Source of the DNA: Brachybacterium phenoliresistens
GTDB lineage: Bacteria; Actinomycetota; Actinomycetes; Actinomycetales; Dermabacteraceae
Reading direction: 5' to 3'
Assembly: GCF_000576425.1 (NCBI RefSeq)
Contig: NZ_KK069989.1
Location: 62,001-126,000, forward strand
Length of the DNA stretch: 64,000 nt
Shown: piece by piece, positions 51,597-59,662 of the stretch
Position numbering within the stretch: the first letter of the stretch is position 1
Layout: every line of letters begins with the position of its first letter
The notes under the pieces: generated by a model
Told to the model about the DNA's origin: nothing
The model's input: only the letters and a program-made list of their open reading frames with translations
Database searches by the model: none
Made by a program: the position numbers and the translations under genes

Positions 51597-53327
51597 TCAC
51601 CCGCCGTCGGTCAGCGACGCCGCCGGCAGCCAGTCGGCCCCGAGCAGCCGGGCGAGGTCGGCGAGGCCGGCGGTGTCGCCGCCGACGGTGTCGGAGGCCG
51701 CGGCGATCCGCTCCACCATCACCTTCGAGACCTGCTCCTCGACGGTGCCCTCGGCATAGGCGATATGCCAGGGGGAGACCTGGTGGTCGCGGTGGGTGCG
51801 TCCGGTGACCTGCCGGCCCGCGATGCCCGAGAAGCGGGCCTGATGGAACAGGCCCACCCGCGGCTCGGTGCTGGCCTGCCGTCCGACGGGAAGGGTCTCG
51901 CCGGCGTGCAGGCTGATCGAGGCGACCGTGGTGAACACGCAGACCTTCGCCGTCCCGGTCTGGAACCGCAGCCGCTCGGCCTCGACGTCGAAACGATCCT
52001 GGCCGTAGATGGTGGCCACCTCGAGGCCCAGGTCGCGCAGCCGCTCGGTGATCGGGTCGGCGGCGGTGGCGACGAACTCGACCGAGCACGCCACCTGCCG
52101 TTCGGCCTCGACCTGCTGGGCGATCCAGGCGACGGTGGAGTCCACGCGGATCAGCCCGGCCTTCTGGCGGAAGCGCAGCAGCGCCGCCCGGCCCTTGGCG
52201 GTGCTCCGGCCGCGCCGGGCGATGTCCATGTCACGGCAGAACTCGCCCCATTCGGCGTCATACGCCGCACGCTCCGCCGGGGTGAGCGTCACCGGCATCC
52301 CCGAGATCGGCACCGGCCCCCATGGCGCCGCGCGGTGCAGCATCGCCGTCGGCCGCTGGTCCTCGAGCCAGCCGCGCACCCGCGCGAGGTCCTCCGCCCG
52401 GCGGGTCGCATCGGTGGTCCACGTCGCGCCGTATCGGCCCCGTTCCAGCGAGATCCCGTGGCGCTCCAGCGCGGAGGCGAAATCGGCCCCGGGCTGCTTC
52501 GCGGAGGTCCAGCGCGCCATCGGCTCCCCGTGGGCCTGCGCGTAGGCGGGGGCGAGGTAGGGCAGCTCGAGCGGCGTGTGACCGGGCGTCGCGGTCGTCG
52601 CGATGACGAACGGCGCCTCCTCGTGCGGGCGCCCATGGCCGGAGACGGTCGCCCAGAGCTTCCACCGCTTGGTGGTTGTGCGGCGCAGCGCATGCGCCTC
52701 ATCGGCGATGATCACGTCCCAGTCGTGCTCGACGACCTTCTTCAGACGGTCCCAGGTGATCACCACCCAGGTCAGGCCGCCGTCGCCCAGCGCCGTGATG
52801 GTGCGGCACCAGTGCCCGATGGTGATCGCCGCGGGCCGGTCGGCGACGACCAGCACCCGCTGCGCCGCGCGGAGGGAGCCGACGGCCGTGGCCCCGAGCA
52901 CGGCGGAGATCGTCTTGCCGACGCCGGGCTCATCGGCCAGCAGGAACTGCCGCCCGCCGGCCTGGGCGTGCGCGGCGATCGCATCGGCCGCCTCGAACTG
53001 GTTCCGGCGGGGCTCGAGATCCTCGGCCGGCGGGGGAGCCGAGGCAGGGCTGCCGGGGTTGAGGGTGTTCTCGAGGAACCGGCCCAGGGTGTGCGGCCCG
53101 GGAGCGTAGGGCGCCAGATGCGCCGGCAGCGCGCGGCCGACGAACAGGTGCATCGACACCGCCGGATGCCAGGACGCCCCGTCGACCTGGGTCCCGTAGG
53201 GGACGTCGAGCACCCACAGGCGCTCGCCGGGGCCGACGAACGGCAGCGGCCGCTGCGCGCCGCCGGCCCCGGTGCGCGGCGAGGACCTGCGGCGACGGCG
53301 GGTGCTGGAGCGGCGAGAAGGGGGCAC
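51597..53327 (-). CDS. DEAH/SNF2-type helicase-like ATPase
   Basis: 576 residues from GTG 53327. After a basic, poorly conserved N-terminus come a beta-rich segment (GERLWVLDVPYGTQVDGASW), Walker A LLADEPGVGKT, DEAH box DVIIADEAHALRR, motif III-like TTATPGHT and a C-terminal helicase half with VASISLHAGET and AGRQVTGRTHRDHQ (motif VI-like). It resembles SNF2/phage-type translocases rather than RecQ or UvrD. No methylase or nuclease gene adjoins, so I cannot place it in a restriction or phage system. Part of a second copy is found at 49880-50045. Confidence 0.8.
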   Translation of the reverse strand: MPPSRRSSTRRRRRSSPRTGAGGAQRPLPFVGPGERLWVLDVPYGTQVDGASWHPAVSMHLFVGRALPAHLAPYAPGPHTLGRFLENTLNPGSPASAPPPAEDLEPRRNQFEAADAIAAHAQAGGRQFLLADEPGVGKTISAVLGATAVGSLRAAQRVLVVADRPAAITIGHWCRTITALGDGGLTWVVITWDRLKKVVEHDWDVIIADEAHALRRTTTKRWKLWATVSGHGRPHEEAPFVIATTATPGHTPLELPYLAPAYAQAHGEPMARWTSAKQPGADFASALERHGISLERGRYGATWTTDATRRAEDLARVRGWLEDQRPTAMLHRAAPWGPVPISGMPVTLTPAERAAYDAEWGEFCRDMDIARRGRSTAKGRAALLRFRQKAGLIRVDSTVAWIAQQVEAERQVACSVEFVATAADPITERLRDLGLEVATIYGQDRFDVEAERLRFQTGTAKVCVFTTVASISLHAGETLPVGRQASTEPRVGLFHQARFSGIAGRQVTGRTHRDHQVSPWHIAYAEGTVEEQVSKVMVERIAAASDTVGGDTAGLADLARLLGADWLPAASLTDGG

Positions 53328-53434
53328 CCGGTGACCTTATCGGGAGCCTGATCCGGCCGTCGGCACCCTCGCCGGGGCGAGGGCCGCCGCGAGGAGATCT
53401 GCGGCTCCGCCCGGCGCTCGATACGGTGGAGGGC

Positions 53435-53983
53435 ATGACGTGGGTATGGATCGTGCTCGGGATTCTCGCCGCTGTCGTCGTGGTCATCGCCGCGATCCTC
53501 GTCGGGCTCGGTGCCGCGCGCCGGCGGCTGCGCCGTCAGATCGCCCGTCAGCAGGAGCAGGCCCCGGCGTTCCCCGACTGGGCCCGCGAGCACGGCTACA
53601 CCTACTCCGCCGCCTTTCCCGAGAGCGACGTGGAGCACCTCAGGGGCCTGGGAGCTCTCACCCCGTTCAGCGATTTCGTCTTCTCCCGGGCCGAGCACGT
53701 CTTCCGCGCCGCGGAGGGCGGCCGGATGCGCTACCTGCTGCAGCTCACCGTCTTCAGCGACCCCGGCCCGGAGGCCCGGCCTCGCGGTGCGCTCACGGTC
53801 GCCGTCGCGCAGGTGCCGCGGTCCGCGGCGGTGGCCGATGTCCGCGAGCCCGCGCCCTCGCGCGGACAGGCCGGGGTGCACGCCCACGGGCGCTGGGTGA
53901 CCAGCTATCGCGGCGGCCCGCTGACGCTCGAGTCGATGGAGATCGTCGAGGGCCGCCTGGATCAGCACCTGCAGAGGACCTGA
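53435..53983 (+). CDS. Membrane-anchored hypothetical protein
   Basis: 182 residues: an N-terminal transmembrane segment (residues 3-27, WVWIVLGILAAVVVVIAAIL), a basic stop (RRRLRRQ), then a cytoplasmic or outside globular domain starting FPDWAREHGYTYSAAFPESD. No family recognised. TACGGT at 53422-53427 placed eight bases before ATG 53435 suggests a leaderless message. Confidence 0.65.
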   Translation: MTWVWIVLGILAAVVVVIAAILVGLGAARRRLRRQIARQQEQAPAFPDWAREHGYTYSAAFPESDVEHLRGLGALTPFSDFVFSRAEHVFRAAEGGRMRYLLQLTVFSDPGPEARPRGALTVAVAQVPRSAAVADVREPAPSRGQAGVHAHGRWVTSYRGGPLTLESMEIVEGRLDQHLQRT

Positions 53984-54093
53984 GGTCGACGCTCCTCGAG
54001 AAGGGCGCCGCGCCCGGGCCCCGCGCACCGGCCGTGCGCCGCGCCGCGGCGGCGCCTGTCCGGGTGCGCCCGGGGGAGCGTGCGGACGGCCCC

Positions 54094-54822
54094 CTACCCC
54101 GCCCGCTCCAGGGCGAGCAGAGGACTGTCCGGGGCCGGGCCGACTGCCCGCAGCCCTCGTGCGGCGGCTTCCCGGACGAGGACCTCTCGGCTGAGCGCGC
54201 GCCAGGGATAGCTCGCACGGCGCCGTTCGAGGAGGTCGCCGTGGGCATCGAGCAAGGACCATTCCATGGTCCAGGTCACCCGGGTCCCGTCCAGGGGATC
54301 GGCCCGCCCCCGGGTGCGGATCCGGTTCTCGCCGATCGCGACCTCGCCGAAGTCGGTCCACGGGATCGCCGTGACGGTCCCGGGCGGCTGCAGGGAGAGG
54401 GCGAACCGTCCGCCGGGCCGGAGGCGTCCGCCCAGCGCGGCCCACAGGTGCATCCTGGCGTCGTCGTCGAGGTGCCCGATGGCATTCAGCATGACCGCGG
54501 CGTCCCAGCGCGGCGGGAGCCGGTCCAGCGCCTCGGGCACCCCGGACGGGACCACGGTCGTGTCCCGCATCAGGGTCGGATCGCCGGCGATCGTGGTCAT
54601 CAGGCCCGCGCGCATCGACGCGGAGGGCTCGACGGCGAACAGCCGCGCCGCGCCCAGCTCCCGGAGCACGGGCAGCGCCGTGCCGACCCCCGAGGCGATG
54701 TCGACCACGTCCCCCTGGAGGGGACCGAGGGCGGAGCGCAGGGCGGAGGCGGTGCTCTCCTGCCACGGCGCGACGAGGGCGGCGTACCACTCGGCGTTGG
54801 CGGTGTACAGATCGTCGCTCAT
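54094..54822 (-). CDS. Class I SAM-dependent methyltransferase
   Basis: 242 residues. Rossmann-fold motif I VVDIASGVGTALPVLRELGA, acidic loop LFAVEPSASMRAG, motif IV region WDAAVMLNAIGHLDD and post-motif GGRLRPGGRFALSLQPPGTV are typical. The C-terminal third is a beta-rich substrate cap (RIRTRGRADPLDGTRVTWTM). A small-molecule substrate is likely; identity unknown. ATG 54822. It is followed upstream by an AraC-type regulator on the same strand. Confidence 0.85.
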   Translation of the reverse strand: MSDDLYTANAEWYAALVAPWQESTASALRSALGPLQGDVVDIASGVGTALPVLRELGAARLFAVEPSASMRAGLMTTIAGDPTLMRDTTVVPSGVPEALDRLPPRWDAAVMLNAIGHLDDDARMHLWAALGGRLRPGGRFALSLQPPGTVTAIPWTDFGEVAIGENRIRTRGRADPLDGTRVTWTMEWSLLDAHGDLLERRRASYPWRALSREVLVREAAARGLRAVGPAPDSPLLALERAG

Positions 54823-54865
54823 GCACCGAGGCTACATGAGAACGATTATCGCCTTGGGGTGCGGT

Positions 54866-55822
54866 CTACCCGGAGCGCTGGAACGTCCGGCGGTACGCCG
54901 AGGGTGTGACGGCCATCGCGGCGTGGAAGTGCCGGCGCAGCGAGGTGCCGGTGGCGAAGCCGACCTCCTCGGCGACCCGGTCGATCGGCAGGTCGCTGCT
55001 CTCGAGCAGATGCCGGGCGCGGGCCACCCGCTGGCCGATGATCCACGCCCCGGGGCTCACGCCGACCTCGGCGGTGAAGCGGCGCGAGAAGGTCCGCGGG
55101 CTCATCCCCGCCCGGCGGGCGAGGGCGGCCAGGTCGAGGGGCTCGCGCAGGTGCTCGAGGGCCCAGCTGCGCGCGGGGGCGGTGCCGGCGCTCCCGGGAT
55201 CCGGGACCGGCTGCTCGATGTACTGCGCCTGCCCGCCGTCGCGGAAGGGCGGGACGACGCAGCGGCGTGCGACCGCGGCGGCGATCTCGCTGCCGTGGTC
55301 CGTGCGCACGAGATGGAGGCACGCGTCCACCCCGGAGGCCGCCCCGGCGGAGGTGAGGATCCGCCCCTCGTCGACGAAGAGCACGTCGGGGTCGAGGTCG
55401 ACCCGCGGGAACCGGCGGCGGAAGAGGTCGGCCAGGTTCCAGTGCGTGGTCGCCCGGCGGCCGTCCAGCATCCCCGCCGCGGCCAGGATGAACGCGCCCG
55501 TGCAGATCGAGACGATCCGCGCCTCGGCGCGGATGCGTGCCAGGGCGCCGGTGAGCGCCCCGGGCAGCTCGGCGGGGATCTCCGCCGGCGTGATCGAGGC
55601 GATGACCACGATGTCCGCGCTGTCCAGGAGCTCGGGCCCGTGCGGGACGTCGATGACGAAGTCCGAGGCGGTGCGGACGGGCCCGCCGTCGGCGCTGCAC
55701 GTCGAGACCTCGTACAGCCCCGGGGCGGCCTCGAGGATGCGGCTGGGGATGCCGAGCTCGAAGGGGTAGACCCCGTCGAGCGCGAGCACCGCCACCTGCT
55801 GGACCTGCCCCGGAGCGACCAT
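54866..55822 (-). CDS. GlxA-type AraC regulator (DJ-1/PfpI sensor plus AraC DNA-binding)
   Basis: 318 residues. The N-terminal DJ-1/PfpI-like domain (VAVLALDGVYPFELGIPSRI, VSICTGAFILAAAGMLDGRR, TSAGAASGVDACLHLV) has the Cys in SICTGAF at the nucleophile-elbow position. The C-terminal AraC domain has two helix-turn-helix units (LDLAALARRAGMSPRTFSRR, PIDRVAEEVGFATGTSLRRH). It is divergent, 71 bases away, from an NADP-dependent oxidoreductase that it probably regulates. Confidence 0.9.
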   Translation of the reverse strand: MVAPGQVQQVAVLALDGVYPFELGIPSRILEAAPGLYEVSTCSADGGPVRTASDFVIDVPHGPELLDSADIVVIASITPAEIPAELPGALTGALARIRAEARIVSICTGAFILAAAGMLDGRRATTHWNLADLFRRRFPRVDLDPDVLFVDEGRILTSAGAASGVDACLHLVRTDHGSEIAAAVARRCVVPPFRDGGQAQYIEQPVPDPGSAGTAPARSWALEHLREPLDLAALARRAGMSPRTFSRRFTAEVGVSPGAWIIGQRVARARHLLESSDLPIDRVAEEVGFATGTSLRRHFHAAMAVTPSAYRRTFQRSG

Positions 55823-55892
55823 GGCACGATCATATCGAAGGATGACCTTCTTGCCATGTCGGCGGCGCTCCGGAGACGGCATCGTGGAGGGC

Positions 55893-56843
55893 ATGACCAC
55901 GTCACACACCATGCGAGCCGTCACGCAGCACTCCCTCGGAGGCCCCGAGGTCCTCGAGATCGCCGAGGTCTCCCGCCCGGAGCCCCGTCCCAACGAGATC
56001 CTCGTCCGTGTGCGCGCGGCGAGCCTGAACCCCACCGACTGGAAGCACCGCGCCGGCGGCGGCTTCCTCGGGGACCCGCCCTTCGTCCTGGGCTGGGACC
56101 TCTCCGGCGTCGTGGCGGCCGTCGGCATCGGGGTGGCCCGCTTCCGGCCGGGGGACGAGGTGTTCGGGATGCTCCCCTACCCGTACGGCCACGGCGCGCA
56201 CGCCGAGTACGTCGCCGCCCCCGCCCGGGTCTTCGCGACGAAGCCCGCCGCCCTGGACCACCTCCACGCGGCGGCGCTGCCCCTGGTGTCGCTGACGGCC
56301 TGGCAGGCCCTCGTCGAGAACGCCGATCTGGGGCCCGGGCAGCGCGTGCTGATCCACGCCGCCGCCGGCGGGGTCGGGCACGTGGCCGTGCAGATCGCGA
56401 AGGCCCGCGGCGCGCACGTGATCGGCACCGCGAGCGCCCCGAAGCACGACGTCCTGCGCGAGCTGGGCGTGGACGAGGCGATCGACTACACCAGCCAGGA
56501 CGTCGCCGAGGCCGTCGACGGTGTCGACGTCGTGCTGGACACGATCGGCGGCGAGATCTCCACCCGGTCCCTGCGCACCCTGCGGCCGGGAGGAATCCTC
56601 GTCTCGATCCTCCCCGTCGGCTCCGAGGACCTCTTCCGGGAGGCCGAGCGGCGCGGCGTCCGGGCCGTGCGGATGCTCGTCGACTCCTCCCGCGCCGACC
56701 TGCAGGCGATCACGGAGCTCGTCGAGCAGGGCCGGCTGCGGCCGATGATCGCCGAGACCGTCCCGCTCGAGAGGATCGCCGAGGGGCACCGCCTCGGCGA
56801 CACCGGCCGCACCACCGGCAAGATCGTCGTCACCATGGGGTGA
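55893..56843 (+). CDS. NADP-dependent quinone-oxidoreductase-like protein
   Basis: 316 residues. Medium-chain dehydrogenase fold without the structural zinc: LVRVRAASLNPTDWKHRAGG, GWDLSGVVAAVG, the nucleotide loop LIHAAAGGVGHVAVQIAKA and VVLDTIGGE. It reduces quinones or enones with NADPH in characterised relatives. ATG 55893 has GGAGGG upstream. Probably governed by the adjacent GlxA-type regulator. Confidence 0.88.
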   Translation: MTTSHTMRAVTQHSLGGPEVLEIAEVSRPEPRPNEILVRVRAASLNPTDWKHRAGGGFLGDPPFVLGWDLSGVVAAVGIGVARFRPGDEVFGMLPYPYGHGAHAEYVAAPARVFATKPAALDHLHAAALPLVSLTAWQALVENADLGPGQRVLIHAAAGGVGHVAVQIAKARGAHVIGTASAPKHDVLRELGVDEAIDYTSQDVAEAVDGVDVVLDTIGGEISTRSLRTLRPGGILVSILPVGSEDLFREAERRGVRAVRMLVDSSRADLQAITELVEQGRLRPMIAETVPLERIAEGHRLGDTGRTTGKIVVTMG

Positions 56844-56874
56844 ACGGCACGGCCCCGGAGCGTGGCGGCGTGCG

Positions 56875-57498
56875 TCAGGGGGAGGCGCAGCGCGCGGCGA
56901 TCGTGCGCGCGGCCTCCTCGACGACGCGCCGCTGCTCCTCCTCCGTGATCGTCCAGGTGCCGTGCACGAGGCGAGGCCAGAACACCGCGGAGGCGATCAT
57001 CCCCAGGAACTGGGCCGATATGAGGTCCGGATCCTCGATGTCGGCCCGCCCCGCCGCGTGCTCCGCCCGGAGGTAGCGCCCGAGGGCGGCGAGCACCGGC
57101 AGGGTCCCGAAGTCGAAGGTGCGCTCCCGCAGCTCCGGGAAGGTCGGCGACTCGGCGATCACGGCGCGCATCAGGGAGATCATGCGCGGGCGGGTCAGCA
57201 GCTCCGTGTACGCGCGGCCCAGCTCCACCAGGCCGCCGAGGAGATCTCCCGTCGGAGGGTCGACGACCTCGGCGTCGGGCGAGCCGCCCGCGGCGAGCAC
57301 CGTCGCCTCGAACAGCTCGGCCTTCGTCGGGAACTGCTTGAACAGGGTCGCGCGGGAGACGCCCGCCTCCCGGGCGACCCGGGCCAGGGACGTGCGGTCG
57401 TACCCGGACTCGAGGAACAGTCGCATCGCCGCGTCGAGGATCGCAGCGCGGTTCGTCGCGGCGATCCCCTGGTGGTACGGGGAGGGCTGGGCTGGCAC
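56875..57498 (-). CDS. TetR-family regulator
   Basis: 207 residues. N-terminal TetR helix-turn-helix at about 14-60: NRAAILDAAMRLFLESGYDR, TSLARVAREAGVSRATLFKQ, FPTKAELFEATV. The C-terminal ligand domain is variable. It is divergent from a RibD-type reductase gene, and two identical-half palindromes stand between them (57518-57580), so it most likely represses both genes. GTG 57498 is the start directly ahead of the conserved part. Confidence 0.92.
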   Translation of the reverse strand: MPAQPSPYHQGIAATNRAAILDAAMRLFLESGYDRTSLARVAREAGVSRATLFKQFPTKAELFEATVLAAGGSPDAEVVDPPTGDLLGGLVELGRAYTELLTRPRMISLMRAVIAESPTFPELRERTFDFGTLPVLAALGRYLRAEHAAGRADIEDPDLISAQFLGMIASAVFWPRLVHGTWTITEEEQRRVVEEAARTIAARCASP

Positions 57499-57517
57499 GG
57501 GTCGAGTATCCCATGAG

Positions 57518-57580
57518 GTGAGTCGGTTGACTCACCACTGGTGGCCCGGTACCGTCTGAGAGGTGAGTCGAGTGACTCAC
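57518..57580. promoter_or_regulatory. Twin TetR operators
   Basis: GTGAGTC-GGTT-GACTCAC (57518-57535) and GTGAGTC-GAGT-GACTCAC (57563-57580) are two perfect 18-base palindromes with identical 7-base arms, 45 bases apart. One is next to the regulator start, the other 24 bases before the reductase ATG. Confidence 0.85.
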
Positions 57581-57603
57581 CATCTACGGGACAGGAGTCG
57601 ATC

Positions 57604-58146
57604 ATGGCTCGGACGATCATCCACGCGACGATGACCCTCGACGGGTACATCGCGGAATCCGACGGAGGGGTCGACTGGATGTTCGGTCGCCCGTCCGCCC
57701 CCGAGGACGACGCGGTCGTCCAGAAGGTCATCGCACGCATCGGCGCGGTGGTCGGGGGAGCGAATGCGACGCAGACCATCGAGGACGGCGAGATCCCGTA
57801 CGGCGGCATGCTGAAGGTGCCCGTGTTCCTCATGACCCGTACCGAGCACGCACCGATCGAGCGCGACGGCATCACCTACACCTTCGTCGTCGACGACATC
57901 GCGCAGGCGGTCGCCGCGGCGGAGCGGGCGGCGGGCGAGGGCTGGGTCAGCCTGCTCGGAGGGAGCATCGCGCGGCAGTGCCTCCGGCTCGGGCTGGTCG
58001 ACGAGCTCCACCTCGACGTCGCGCCGGTCCTTCTGGGGGAGGGGATCCCGCTGTTCGCCGGGCTGGGACGGCGCATCGAGCTCGAACGCCTCGAGACCTC
58101 GGCCTATGCGAGCGAGACCCACCTCCGCTACCGCGTCCTGCGCTGA
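57604..58146 (+). CDS. RibD C-terminal/dihydrofolate-reductase-like protein 2
   Basis: 180 residues. ATMTLDGYIAESDGGVDWMF, VVGGANATQTIEDGEIPYGG, VSLLGGSIARQCLRLGLVDE and LHLDVAPVLLGEGIPLF show the family; the central motif LLGGSIA takes the NADPH phosphate. Under direct control of the adjacent TetR protein through the 57563-57580 operator. ATG 57604 follows GGGACAGGAG. Confidence 0.88.
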   Translation: MARTIIHATMTLDGYIAESDGGVDWMFGRPSAPEDDAVVQKVIARIGAVVGGANATQTIEDGEIPYGGMLKVPVFLMTRTEHAPIERDGITYTFVVDDIAQAVAAAERAAGEGWVSLLGGSIARQCLRLGLVDELHLDVAPVLLGEGIPLFAGLGRRIELERLETSAYASETHLRYRVLR

Positions 58147-58223
58147 GCTCCGCGTGCCGGCGGCCAGGGGCGGCGGGCTGTGCGGCACTGCGCTGCGCGC
58201 CGGGCGCTTCGTAGACTGGGCGC

Positions 58224-58895
58224 ATGTCCGATGATCCCGGAACCCCCGGCGGCACCGCGGAGCGCCCCGCGATCTTCTTCCGCGACGCCGCGGAGTTCCG
58301 CGGCTGGCTCGAGCGCCACCACGCCACCGAGACGGAGCTGTGGATGGGGCTGAGGCTCGCCCACGTCCCGGGCCGCGGGCTCACCTGGGGCGAGGCCGTC
58401 CTCGAGGCGCTGTGCTTCGGGTGGATCGACTCGGTCTCCCAGAAGATCGACGCTGACTCGCGCCGCCAGCGCTGGACGCCGCGCAAGGCCGCCAGCACCT
58501 GGTCGAACGTCAACATCGCGCACGTCGAGCGGCTGACGGCGGCCGGGCGGATGCACCCGGCCGGCATCGCCGCGTTCGAGCGCCGCACGGCCGCCCGCTC
58601 GGGCACCTACTCGCACGAGAACCCGGAGGCGGAGCTCACCGCCGATCTCCAGGCCGTCCTCGACGCCTCGCCCGGCGCCCTCGCATTCCTCGCCGCGGCG
58701 ACCCCCGGGTACCGCAAGGCCGTGCGGCACTGGATCATGTCCGCCAAGCAGCAGGCCACGCGCGAGCGGCGGGCGCGCCAGCTGGTCGCCTGCTGCGAGG
58801 CCGGCGAGCTCATCCCGCCGCAGCGTCCCGGCCGCACCCCGGCATGGCTCGCCCGCGCGGCGGCAGCGGCGGGAGGCTCCGCTCCGCGCAGCTGA
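58224..58895 (+). CDS. YdeI/OmdA-family protein
   Basis: 223 residues. Family features are FRDAAEFRGWLERHHATETE, LTWGEAVLEALCFGWIDSVS and FTPRKAAS-like WTPRKAASTWSNVNIAHVER. Bacteriocin-protection (OmdA) domain proteins of this type are widespread; the molecular role is not known. Cytoplasmic, with an Arg-rich helix in RERRARQLVACCEAGELIPP. The C-terminal tail is Ala/Gly-rich. Single gene. Confidence 0.82.
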   Translation: MSDDPGTPGGTAERPAIFFRDAAEFRGWLERHHATETELWMGLRLAHVPGRGLTWGEAVLEALCFGWIDSVSQKIDADSRRQRWTPRKAASTWSNVNIAHVERLTAAGRMHPAGIAAFERRTAARSGTYSHENPEAELTADLQAVLDASPGALAFLAAATPGYRKAVRHWIMSAKQQATRERRARQLVACCEAGELIPPQRPGRTPAWLARAAAAAGGSAPRS

Positions 58896-58988
58896 GCGGC
58901 CCGCGCCCGATGGCCCGGCCGGCGGGCGAGGGGCCGCGATGCTCGCACTGGCGCGGCTGCCGGGGCGCGATCCGTCGTGCCGCCGCGG

Positions 58989-59579
58989 CTAGCGGCGCGC
59001 GATCCGTCGCGCCGCCGCCTCGCGGGCGCGCTCGAGCAGATGGTCGTCGCCGTCGATGCCGCGGTGGACGAGCGCGCCCTCCAGCAGCAGGAACACCTCC
59101 TCGGCGGCCGCGGCGGCGCCGGCCCCGGATCCGCCGTCGGGGCCGATCAGCTCGGTGAGACGGTCGATCACGGCGCGCTTGTGCGCCTGGATGACCTGGC
59201 GTCCGGGATGCTCGGGCGGGAGCTCCGCGGCGGCGTTGATGAACGCGCACCCGCGATCCGAGGGCTGCGCATCCTGGGCGTAGGAGTCGAACAGCGCGAG
59301 CGCCGGGCGGTCCGGCTGCTGCGCCAGCCGCAGCTCCATCCGTCGCCACCAGTCCTGGTGGCGGGCGCGGAGGTAGGTCGCGACGAGCTGCTCCTTCGAT
59401 CCGAAGCGGTCGTACAGCGTGCGCTTGGTCAGGCCCGACTCCGCGGCGATCGTGTCCACGCCGACGGCGTGGATCCCGTGGCGGTAGAAGAGCTGGGAGG
59501 CCACCTCGAGGATGCGCCGCGCGCCGGGGGTCAGCGGCGGCACCTCCAGGGCGCCGCCGGGAACCTGCTGGGTGCTCAT
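58989..59579 (-). CDS. TetR-family regulator
   Basis: 196 residues. Helix-turn-helix at about 18-65: ARRILEVASQLFYRHGIHAV, GVDTIAAESGLTKRTLYDRF, GSKEQLVATYLRAR. It is divergent from an MFS transporter gene; palindromes at 59601-59614 and 59635-59648 lie in the 83-base spacer. The pair is a typical repressor-efflux unit. ATG 59579. Confidence 0.92.
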   Translation of the reverse strand: MSTQQVPGGALEVPPLTPGARRILEVASQLFYRHGIHAVGVDTIAAESGLTKRTLYDRFGSKEQLVATYLRARHQDWWRRMELRLAQQPDRPALALFDSYAQDAQPSDRGCAFINAAAELPPEHPGRQVIQAHKRAVIDRLTELIGPDGGSGAGAAAAAEEVFLLLEGALVHRGIDGDDHLLERAREAAARRIARR

Positions 59580-59634
59580 GAGACTCCTCGCCCCTCGACT
59601 TCACAGACCAGTGTAGTGTGTCGGCACGGAAGGT

Positions 59635-59648
59635 TCACAGGTCTGTGA
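59635..59648. promoter_or_regulatory. TetR operator upstream of the MFS gene
   Basis: TCACAGGTCTGTGA is a perfect 14-base palindrome 14 bases before the transporter ATG. TCACAGACCAGTGT at 59601-59614, beside the regulator start, keeps the left half-site and a degenerate right half. Confidence 0.7.
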
Positions 59649-59662
59649 GATCGGAGCGGGTC

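Noticed and set aside
51597-54822. Prophage or restriction system around the helicase
   Set aside because: No structural, integrase, nuclease or DNA-methylase partner lies beside it; the methyltransferase at 54094-54822 looks like a small-molecule enzyme.
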